Below the pieces are notes generated by a model. That model saw nothing but the letters and a program-made list of their open reading frames with translations, was not told the DNA's origin and ran no database searches. The position numbers and the translations under genes are program-made. A stretch of 64,000 nt of DNA from Smallanthus sonchifolius. Lineage: Eukaryota; Streptophyta; Magnoliopsida; Asterales; Asteraceae. Of this stretch, positions 54,856-64,000 are shown piece by piece; position 1 is the stretch's first letter, and each line of letters starts with the position of its first letter. The stretch covers positions 63,632,001 to 63,696,000 of the forward strand of contig CM042022.1 in the NCBI GenBank assembly GCA_023525975.1. The letters are read 5' to 3'.

Positions 54856-57422
54856 ATGGCCACTTCAAGTTCAACAAAATATTCTGGGGGAAATAGACCA
54901 CCTGCTCTTGTGTCCACAAGAGAATTTGATGATTGGACTAAGAAGATGAAGCTTTTCTTTCAATTTCACGACTATACTTTGTTGAGTTCTATCACTGATG
55001 GTCCCCACAAGCCCGTAACTACCACTGCTGATGTTCAACGTCCTAAGTTAGTATCTGAGTATGATGAGAAAGATCTTGCATTGATTGCCCGAGACAACAA
55101 GGCCTACGGGACTATTGCCATGGCTCTTCCTATGGATATTTTCAACATCTTTGCTGAGTACACAACTGCCAAAGACTTATGGGCTGCATTGTGCACAAGA
55201 TATGAGGGAAGTGAGGATGTCAGGGAAAGCAAAAGAGATCTGATCAAGAAACAATATGCGATGTTCAGCAGTGTAAGGGGAGAATTAATATCTGATTTGA
55301 TCAACCGTTTCTCAAGCATTGTATCAAGGTTGAAGGTAATGGGAGTTGAGTACCCTACTCTTGATCTAAACAAGAAACTCCTAGATTCTCTTCCTGAGGA
55401 ATGGAATATGTATCGAATCATGATAAAAAAGACTGAGAATCTGAGTGCTCTGTCTCAACAGGAAGTCTATAGCATTCTTGAATCTTATGAAATTGAGATT
55501 AAGAAGGGAGCAGTCACCCCGTCAAATCAGTCTGGAAACACAGCTCTTATTGCTGGATCAAGCTCATCCGGTAGCCCATACTTTCAGACTGATGTCCCTC
55601 CTTCAGCTGCTGCAATTAATTCTACCAGCTCCTCTGCTCCTCAAAAGACTGTCACCATGATTCCTGATGATTATGTCCCAATCATGACTGATTTCATGTC
55701 GTGCTATGATGCACTGATTTCTGGAAATCTAACACCGGTTAGCTTTCAACCTGATGACTTGGAGCAGATTAATCCTGATGATTGGAGAAAATGGACATTG
55801 ATTGGTGCATGGCCATGTTGACCTTAAGAGCCAAAAGAATCATCAAAAGGACTGGCATAGACAGATTCAAGCAGGGAAAGACACTTGGGTTTGATATCAA
55901 GATGGTGAGATGCTACAATTGTGATCAGCTGGGTCACTTTGCCAGAAACTGCAAGGAGCCGTCCTCCAAGGATCAGCAAGAAAAGAAGATTTCCTCTGGA
56001 AAACAAGCTGCCAATCCTTCAAAGACAAACGCATCTTCTAGTTCCACAGCTCTTGTGTGTCAAGCTGATGGACACTATCATTGGGGAGGACAAGCTGAGG
56101 AAGCTGCTGATAAAGCCTTGATGGCTGATGTGGAGGACACGGGCAAGTGTGTCATGATTGAACCTGCTGAGGATCTCACTGCTGTGCCTGCTGAGGTTAT
56201 TTCTAAACTTTGTAATTCCAGATCTTGCTTAAATGAAATTCAAAAATACAGATTCATCAATCAAGCCTTGATTGATGAACGAAATCACATTAAGGTGATG
56301 TATGACTCTGTTGCCAAAAATGAGAAACTTTACTTAAAGAAAATTCGTGACATATCTGGTGAAAATCGTTCTTTAATTGTTCAACTAAATACTTAAACTA
56401 TTAACAATACGATTTTAACTGAAAGAGTCCAAAAGGCAGAAAAAGCCAAACTACAGGTTGACTACATGGATATGGATCAGAAAATTCTGTTTGGAATAAT
56501 TGATAAACAATTTAATAGAAAAGGCACAGAAGGTCTTGGGTATAACTCTCATCCACCTCCTTATTCTAAATCAGGGAGATTTGCTGATATGCCAACTCCA
56601 CATGTTCCCACACCTTTTGTTTGCACATTATCTCCTGATGATTACATTACGTCCTCTGATTCTGACAGTTTTGCTTCTTGTGCAGAATTAAATTGTGAAA
56701 ATTCTGAAGATGATTGTGATGAGAGTACCAATGACAGAACTATTTTAAAAGAACTTGAGTCGGTTGAATGTAATAATATGTCCGTGTCAAAACCAAATAA
56801 TTGTGAACATGTTAAAAACTTGTATTTTGATTCTATGCCTGCTGAGCATACGGGTTTGGGATGTGATGTTTCTAAATTTAAAGATGCTTTGCCTTTTGTT
56901 CCTAAATCTTTGAATGTTATGCCATGTGTTACCAAGTTTAAAAGTACAGGAATTATTGTGAATGATGTACCACGTGAAACCATGAGCAACATGGACTTTT
57001 TCAGATTAAAGGAAACACATCATCTTCAAGACAAAGTTATTGATGAGAGAACCGTCTCATGTTCAGACTCTTCAACATCACAATCATCTTCATATTGTGA
57101 TGACTATTATCAGCCTAAGATATCTTGTGAAAACGTCTGTTTTAGTTGTGGTGCCTCAAACCATGTTTCAAAAAGTTGCAAATTGACAACCACAAATTCT
57201 AATGAAGAATCGCCTTCCAAAAGTTCATTAAATTCATACGTGTTGCCTAAGTCTTCTCACAGTAGGAAATCTAGGCGTAAAAGAATTAAAAATGCTAAAA
57301 ATTATTTAAAACGAACGTGTAAAATTAAAAATAATGTTCTATTCGATGACTGTGCTTCTTCAAAGGATGGTTGTAATTCTGATTCCAATGAGATGTCATA
57401 TCCTGACACTAAGATCTCTTGA
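54856..57422 (+). pseudogene. CopH gag
   Basis: Start MATSSSTKYSGG at 54856. Order: capsid region (FDDWTKKMKLFFQF, SKRDLIKKQYAMFSS), NPDD followed by a one-base deletion near 55779 that shifts the frame, knuckle CYNCDQLGHFARNC (about 55915), coiled-coil region, one in-frame TAA (56394-56396), Ser/Asp/Cys-rich region, second knuckle CFSCGASNHVSKSC (about 57140), and a basic Lys/Arg tail ending at TGA 57420-57422. Only two lesions. The layout equals CopA and CopC although the sequence is much diverged. Confidence 0.86.
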
Positions 57423-57468
57423 TTGAAACAATTTTGGTCAAAACGTATAAATGGTTCGTTGTGTATAG

Positions 57469-60400
57469 GGACAATCAAGAAGAACCGGCGATAACATCTG
57501 GCATGTAGATAGTGGATGTTCAAGACATAAGACTGGGCACTTTAACTTGCTGCAAGATTATCATCAAATTGATGGAGAGTATGTTGCTTTTGCTGGAAAC
57601 CCAAGAGGAGGAAAGATTGAAGGACAAGGAACAGTATCAACTGGAGTAAATAGTCTGGAATTTGTCAACTTTGTTCCTCAGTTGAAATACAATCTGATGA
57701 GTGTTTCACAGATTTGTGACAAGAACTTTTGTGCCAATTCAAAAGAATGTGTTATCTTGAAGCCGGGAGTGGTGATTCCGGAAGAACTTATTCTCATGCG
57801 TGCTCCCAAAAGATACAACACATATAGCTTGGATATGAACAACCCATCGGGCATTGAATCGTGTTTTCTCTCAAAGGCTTCCGAAGATGAATCTTTCCTG
57901 TGGCATAAAAGGTTGGGACATGTCAATATCAAAACAATGAACTGACTGGTTCGAGGCAACCTAGTCACCGGATTACCTCTCAAAGATTTCACTCCTATGG
58001 AACACTGTATCTCATGTTCTAAGGGAAAACAGCACAAATCTTCACATAAGCCTAAAACCACCAATTCCATTGACTCTCCTCTCCAATTGCTTCACGTGGA
58101 TTTTTTTGGTCCAGTGAGTGTCATGAGTCTTGGACGAAAGTCATACTGTCTGGTGGTAACAGATGATTTTTCTCGATTCACTTGGGTGTCTTTCCTAGCC
58201 ACGAAAGATGAGACGCCAGAGATTTTAAAAACTTATCTGCTTCAAATTGAGAACCTCTTCAATCTAAGTGTGAAGACTATCCGCAGCGATCATGGAACAG
58301 AATTCAAAAATGCAACTCTTGATTCCTTCTGTGAAAGCAAAGGAATTTCTCAACAATTTAGTGCACCTCGTACTCCTCAACAAAACGGTGTAGCTGAAAG
58401 AAGAAACCGCACTTTAATTGAAGCTGCACGAACTATGATTGTTGACTCTAAGCTTCCCGTGACTTTCTGGGCCGAGGCGGTCAACACTGCATGTTTTGTG
58501 CAAAATCGGGTTCTTATCACTAAAAGTTGCAACAAGACACCTTATGAGATCATGTACAAGCGCAAGCCAGTTATCGATTTCTTCAGAAAATTTGGGTGTG
58601 TGTGCACTATGCTTAACACTTCAGATCAGCTCAACAAGTTTGAAGCCAAAGCTGATGAATGTTATTTTGTTGGTTACTCATCCAATCAACGTGCTTTTCG
58701 TGTCTACCATAAGAAGAAAAGGATAGTGCTGGAGTCCATTGACATCAATTGGCATGAAAACAATCATACGGACGCAGGAGATGGTCCCAATTGGCTCTTT
58801 GATGTCGATTCAGTTTTTAAGTCATTTAATCTTCCTGATTTCTCTATTGAATCAACTCATGCTAATCCTTACTTCTCTGTGAACAATCTAGGGAACATAA
58901 ATGATCAAGGCTCTTCCTCATCTACTCAGGTTGAAATTCCTGTGGTTGCTAATGCTGAATCTGATATGGAGTCTTCCGGTTCTGGTGCAACAAGTGAAAC
59001 TGTTGAAGACAACTCCCTTCCAATAGTAGATGTTGCACCACAATCACCTGCTGAAGATCCTATTAATGATATTGCCGATCCTCCTGCTGAAAATCTTACC
59101 AATTTGGAGGAAGTCGTGGAAGAAGATGAAATTCCTCAACTGCGAATTCACAAGATTCATCCCACCAATAACATCATTGGACCACTCAATGTGGGTGTTA
59201 GTACCCGAAGTGCCTGTGAAGCATTTGAAAACAACATGTTTTCTTGCTTCATTTCTCAAGCTGAACCAAAGAACATCAAAGCAGCTCTACTAGAAAACAG
59301 CTGGGTGGAAGCAATGCAGGAAGAGCTACAACAATTCTCAAAGCTGCATGTGTGGAATTTGGTAGATCTTCCCAAGAACAAAGTTCCAATCGGCACTCGT
59401 TGGGTTTTTCGCAACAAAAAGGATGAAGGCGGCACTGTGATTCGAAATAAAGCTCATCAGATGGTTCAAGGTTATTATCAAGAAGAAGGGATTGACTATG
59501 AGGAAGTCTTTGCACCAGTGGCTCGTTTGGAAGCCATCCGAATGTTTCTCGCCTATGCAGCTTACATGGACATCACCGTTCATCAAATGGATGTAAAAAG
59601 CGCATTTTTATATGGCAAAGTTCAAGAGGAAGTTTATGTCAAGCAGCCGCCAGGTTTCATTGATCCTAATTTTCCAGACCGTGTTTACAAGTTAGATAAA
59701 GCATTGTACGGTCTTCACCAAGCACCTCGTTCGTGGTATGAAACTTTATCGAAGCATCTGCTTGAGAATGGTTTCACACGAGGAGCAATTGACCAAACTT
59801 TGTTCAAACGAAAGGATGAAAAGGATACAATCATGGTGCAAATTTATGTGGATGACATCATTTTTGGATCTACAAATCCCCGTCTCTACAAAGAATTTGA
59901 AGAAGTGATGCGATCTAAGTTTGAAATGAGCTCCATGGGGGAAATGAAGTTCTTTTTGGGACTACAAGTTGATCAGTCTGAGTCAGGAATCCTTATCCAT
60001 CAAGAAAAATACGTAAAAGAAATCTTGACCAAGTTCAAAATAGTTGATTCCCATCCAGTAAAAACTCCTGTGGAAGTTCGACATTGTTTGACTCCTGATG
60101 TGGATGGTGAAAGTGTTTATCAGCATCTCTATCGCTCTATGATAGGATCTCTCATGTATCTCACGGCCAGCAGACCCGACATCATGTTTGCAGTGTGCTT
60201 GTGTGCACGTTTTCAGGCTAATCCTAAACTCTCTCATTTATCTGCTGTCAAAAGTATTTTAAGATATTTAAGGTATAAGCCAAAATTGGGTCTGTGGTAT
60301 CCTAAAACTGACTTGTTTGATCTTGTGGCTTACTCAGATTCATACTACGGGGGTTGCAACTTAGACCGAAAATCCACTTCTGGAGGCTGTCAATTCCTTG

Positions 60401-60786
60401 GCAACCGCCTTGTCTCATGGCAATGTAAGAAACAATCCACCGTTTCCCAATCCACCGCCGAAGCCGAATACATTACCGCAGCCCTCTGTTGTTCCCAAGT
60501 CAGATGGATACAACATCAGATGCTTGACTATGGGATCACATTCCATGAGACACCCATTCTGTGTGACAACACTGTCGTTCCCCATATCACCAAAAAACCC
60601 GTTCAGCATTCCAAAACAAAACACATTGAAATTAAACATCATTTTATTCGTGACTGTGTTGAAAAGAAACATATTCAAAACGTTGAAGTCAAAACCAACA
60701 AACAAACCGCAGACATCTTCACAAAGGCTTTTGACTCTACCAGATTTGCCCAACTAGTAGAGATGCTTGGCATGATTAACTTTTAG
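57469..60786 (+). pseudogene. CopH pol: protease, integrase, RT, RNase H (one stop)
   Basis: About 1,105 codons in one frame with a single TGA at 57943-57945. Protease WHVDSGCSRHKTG; GAG-pre-integrase and zinc site LWHKRLGHVN...CISCSKGK; integrase core VVTDDFSRFTW, RSDHGTEF, NGVAERRN; Ser/acidic linker (58900-59130); RT IGTRWVFRNK, QMDVKSAFLYG, LYGLHQAPRSWYE, YVDDIIFGST; RNase H YSDSYYGGC, STAEAEYI, ending LGMINF. All catalytic residues I can place are present. The frame starts 46 bases after the gag stop, +1 to gag, right after TAG then GGACA, as in CopC. Confidence 0.9.
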
Positions 60787-60887
60787 TAAATTGTGTGAAT
60801 AGTAGTTTATTCTCTAAATTTTGATTAATTAACAAAGAAAATTTCAAAAAGATTTTATTTTATGTACAGTATCCACGCAAATCTTTT

Positions 60888-60897
60888 GGGGGAGAAA
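60888..60897 (+). other. Polypurine-like tract after CopH pol
   Basis: TTTTGGGGGAGAAAT lies 100 bp after the pol stop. This looks like a copia PPT, but no LTR follows; ORF3 and its spacer do. It could be a central PPT or a relic. Confidence 0.45.
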
Positions 60898-61250
60898 TAT
60901 AATATTTTAATGTTGAAAAGAATTGCTGTGTATATAATCTTACAAGTTGCAGAAAAAATTGAATCTGACCTTTGAGAAATGATAGTGTCTGATCTCATCT
61001 CTTGGACATGGAATAGACCAAAAGCGATGGTGTTTACTGAGGTATAGCTGGTAGGCCTGACATATGGTTAAAACTTGTAAGTAGTGTGAAAACCTAATAT
61101 ATATCTCATACTTGTGTGTTTGAATCCATTATTGAAACATCTAACCCATTTTTATATCTAAGAAAACCGATTCAATCAGATACAGGCTTACGTATTGGAT
61201 TCCTATTCATACGCCAAGTGACCGTCAATATAATGATATTTACCACCGAT

Positions 61251-61490
61251 GACCCCGTATGTTTTGCTTACACAAAGATCTCGGGTGCTCATCCTTTTCC
61301 CATCCACTTGGATGATTTGACCCCGTCTGTTTTGCTTACGCAAAGATCTCGGGTGTTCAACATTTTTCTATCCGCTTGGATAATTTTACGACTTCTTCTG
61401 TTTTGCTTACGCAAAGATCTAGAATGCTCATACCTTTTTAATATCTACTTGGATATATTTTATTTTAATTTTCTAAATCCACTTGGATAT
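61251..61490 (+). repeat. About 70-bp tandem repeat in CopH spacer
   Basis: There are three full units (61251-61318, 61319-61389 and 61390-about 61460) and a partial one. Each contains GTTTTGCTTACG, CAAAGATCT and CCACTTGGAT. The short open frame over it is incidental. No other feature is seen between 60900 and 61250. Confidence 0.8.
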
Positions 61491-61865
61491 CTTATTTTAT
61501 TTTGGTGGTACTTTGACATTACTAAGACGGTACCTTGGTTAATCAGAAAGAGATGATAGGATGAAGATGGGTACTTCTTGAGGATTGACAGGTTTTCAAA
61601 ATCATTTTATTTTAATATGTGGGGTACACCTTGTATGTTGCTTAAATGGTACCTTCTAATCACATGAAATATTTGTACAAACAAATGTTCGGGTTTACTT
61701 TGCACAAATACCAGCTATCTTCAGGGACTCACAGTAGTTAATTGCAAAAGGAAGTGTTTCAAGAGACTGACCAGATCTGATCTCATGTTGGATCTTTTTC
61801 AAGAAGATAAGTGTAAATATCTTGTGTACAATTTCATTTCTATATGTTAGTCTTGTTTTTGCTAT

Positions 61866-62066
61866 TTGAACTATCAAAACTAGTTATATATATCGAAACT
61901 ACTTGTATATATCGAAACTACTTTGAACTATCGAAACTAGTTGTACATATCGAAACTAATTTGAACTATCGAAACTAATTTGTGCATATCGAAACTACTT
62001 TGACATATCGAAACTACTTTGTGCATATCGAAACTAGTTTGTCCTATCGAAACTAGTTGTTTCGAC
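61866..62066. repeat. Palindrome array in CopH spacer
   Basis: About ten ATCGAAACTA-type half-sites, most as tandem half-repeats and the last as a complete palindrome (62046-62066). It is followed by pyrimidine-rich tracts (62110-62190) typical of plant transcription starts; only a weak TATA (ATTAAAAG near 62098). Confidence 0.82.
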
Positions 62067-62269
62067 AGGGGCATTTTTGTCTTTTGTCTCACGAAAATTA
62101 AAAGCCTTCATAAGCAATCCCTCCCTTCATACTGATATTCACTCGTCTTTTTCAAACCCTCTTCGTCTTCTCTGTCATTCCCAAAATCTCTCAAACCATC
62201 GGTCTGAGTTGTAAGATATCAGCATTAATCACCTGATTTCCCCGTTGTCACCATCGTCTTCATCATCAG

Positions 62270-62940
62270 GTAACGTCTCACTACTTCATTTTGGATGATT
62301 TTTGCAAATCGGCAGACCTAGGATTTCAAAGTTTAAAATTTGTTCGACTAAATCTTCATAATAACAGTCGTTTTTGTGCTTATCCGTGTTTGCATACATC
62401 TCTATTATCTTTGAACTCACGATTAATGTGTATTCTTACAGATAACAGCCTCACCTTCGGTAAGATGAAGTTCCGTCACTTACAGGCCACTCTAAACCCT
62501 TCTTTAAATTGTTTATATTAGTCCGAGTATAACGAATCAGAGGGGTTTGGGTTTCAAACCAAGTAGTTTCGATAAAGGGGTTCAACACTTTCAAAAATTT
62601 CTCAAAAGGTTTTCAATCGAAACTACCAGTTTCGACACCCAAACTGGCCCTAGTATCTCTGATCGAAACTAGATAGTTTTGATAAGTTCATCTCCATCGA
62701 AACTAGTTGTTTCGACAGTGTAGATTTAAAATTTTTTAAGTGTTGATCAAAGCTTATAGTCTCTATCGAAACTACTTGTTTCGATAAAGCTGTTTGTTAA
62801 ATTAACGAAGTTCATCTCAAATCGAAACTAGTTGTTTCGACAGTTAGGACTTCAAAATTTTTCTAAGTGTTGACATACCTTGTTTCGATTAAGTATTTTC
62901 AGAAATCTTACTTATTGTGCAAAATTGATGAATTTTACAG
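62270..62940 (+). promoter_or_regulatory. Putative 5'-UTR intron of CopH ORF3
   Basis: Donor CATCAG/GTAACG (GT at 62270-62271) and acceptor GAATTTTACAG (AG at 62939-62940) bound 671 bp; ATG 62943 follows after two bases. The intron holds a second palindrome array (62565-62890) of the CopH family, as the CopA and CopC introns hold theirs. Confidence 0.6.
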
Positions 62941-62942
62941 GT

Positions 62943-64000
62943 ATGGATCTCTTATTTGTAAAAAGACACAATGTCTGTTCATTCCTTAATGCCAATGATC
63001 CAAAAGCTGCAGAGTTCATTCCTGTCTTAAACTTCCTGGCAAACTCCAACATCAGCTTTGCCATCAGCAACAATCTGCCGGTGTTTGAGACATCTATAAG
63101 AGAATTTTGGGAGACTGCAGAAATCATCACAGTTGAAAATATGGAGCACATTAGAGCAACCGTGCTTGGCCAAGAAGTCTTATTTTTTGAAGCTATTGTT
63201 AGAGAGGTGCTGCAGTTTAATGACAATCCATATGCACCCATTGAATTTCCAATCTTCTATGTTAAAGAATGCTTCAGAAGATTGGGTCATCCAGATGAAT
63301 TCAAAGGTGGCCAGATAATCAAGAACTCCTTACCAAGCCACTGGAGATACATAGTGCACGTGTTTATTCGCTGCCTATCAATCAGAAAAGGAGGGTTTGA
63401 TTCAGCAAACAACACTCTAGGCTCAGCAATTTTGGGGATAATCAAGGGAAGAGATTACAATTTTTCTGGCTTCATCTTCAGACAGTTAAATGACAATCTA
63501 ACAGGAGCCGTGAAGGAGAAATTTCTGGCATATCCAAGATTTTTACAAATTATCATCAATCATCTTCATCCTGAGCTGCAACAAGGTGTGAACATCTTTG
63601 TGTTCGACCATATGATTGGCAAGACTCTCAGCTATACGAGAAGTACTAACAAGAGAACCAACAGGGCTATAGCTGACGTTCCCCTGTTTGGTCATATTAT
63701 TGGTGAAGAAGAAGAATTTATCCCTGATATTGACCCTGATCTAGAAGAAGAGATCTTATCATCTGCTGAAGAAGAAATGGAAGTTTAACAAGATCAAGGT
63801 AATCCACCTATTGATGAAGCTGAGATTGAGATAAACATTCCTATTGTTCAAGAAGAAGAACAACCCATAATTGAGCCTGTGATAGAGGCTCCTTTTGTTG
63901 AACAAATACAGATAATTCAAGAGCCAGCAGTTAATGTTGAAGCTGGCATGCATGAAGCTGAGGAGGAAGTTGCAGAATCAAGTGGAACTCTGGATGCAGG
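62943..64000 (+). pseudogene. CopH ORF3, N-terminal part (continues past window)
   Basis: I chose the start MDLLFVKRHN at 62943 because of the acceptor just before it; upstream ATGs at 62880 and 62928 lie in the putative intron. The N-domain has FWETAEI, ATVLGQEVLFFEAIVREVLQF, W.Y..HVFIRCLS, YNFSGFIF, AYPRFLQ and VPLFGHI. An acidic tail (EEEEFIPDIDPDLEEE) follows. One TAA at 63786-63788 interrupts; the same frame is open from there to 64000 with a Glu/Val/Ile/Pro-rich sequence, so it is one recent nonsense change. No signal peptide or membrane segment is seen. Confidence 0.82.

Larger units (their letters stand above)
53683..64000 (+). mobile_element. CopH: Ty1/copia Sirevirus-like element, 3' end outside window
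   Basis: LTR (53683-54218), PBS, leader with palindromes, gag, pol, 2.1 kb spacer and ORF3, which is still open at 64000. Inserted in CopG ORF3; the left target copy should be TAAGA (53678-53682). I count five lesions over more than 8 kb of coding and leader, so it is the best preserved copia element here. Confidence 0.92.

Overview
This window is plant nuclear heterochromatin made entirely of LTR retrotransposons. I see no host gene, tRNA, rRNA or bacterial-type feature. The plus-strand base composition is AT-rich. Every complete primer site matches plant initiator tRNA-Met, and all the proteins belong to plant Ty1/copia (Sirevirus-like, with a third ORF) or plant Ty3/gypsy chromovirus (Tekay/Del-like) lineages. 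A large eudicot genome, possibly a composite (Asteraceae), is my inference from the style of these elements; the species cannot be read from the window.

Layout. Eight elements, named here CopA, GypB, CopC, GypD, GypE, SoloF, CopG and CopH, form a nest and a side cluster. CopC (minus, 34498-48656) was hit by a gypsy element that is now SoloF (35619-38214, TSD GGAGT) and by GypE (plus, 31770-34497 visible). GypE was hit by GypD (minus, 24000-31769). GypD's 3' LTR was hit by CopA (minus, 1-23999). CopA's integrase region was hit by GypB (minus, 9036-19335, TSD CTATG). That is five levels deep. The left-hand halves of CopC, GypE, GypD and CopA lie outside the window. On the right, CopG (plus, 48657-53682) is fused to the broken 5' end of CopC and is itself interrupted by CopH (plus, 53683 to beyond 64000).

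How the genes work together. In the copia elements, gag makes the particle protein, with two zinc knuckles. Pol makes protease, integrase, reverse transcriptase and RNase H. A third ORF of unknown function (ORF3) follows after a 0.6-2.9 kb spacer. In the gypsy elements, gag and pol lie in one reading frame and the integrase ends in a chromodomain that probably steers insertion to heterochromatin. Most genes carry stops or frameshifts. GypB and CopH are the best preserved.

Most interesting: ORF3 appears to have its own transcription unit. In CopA and CopC the spacer repeats the arrangement of the LTR promoter, an array of palindromes ending 11-15 bp from a TATA box. It is followed by a consensus splice donor and, 566-671 bp later, an acceptor 2-3 bases before the ORF3 start codon; CopH has the same donor and acceptor. 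Each copia family uses a different palindrome sequence at the same positions. Independently, all four gypsy LTRs seen share a putative leader intron.
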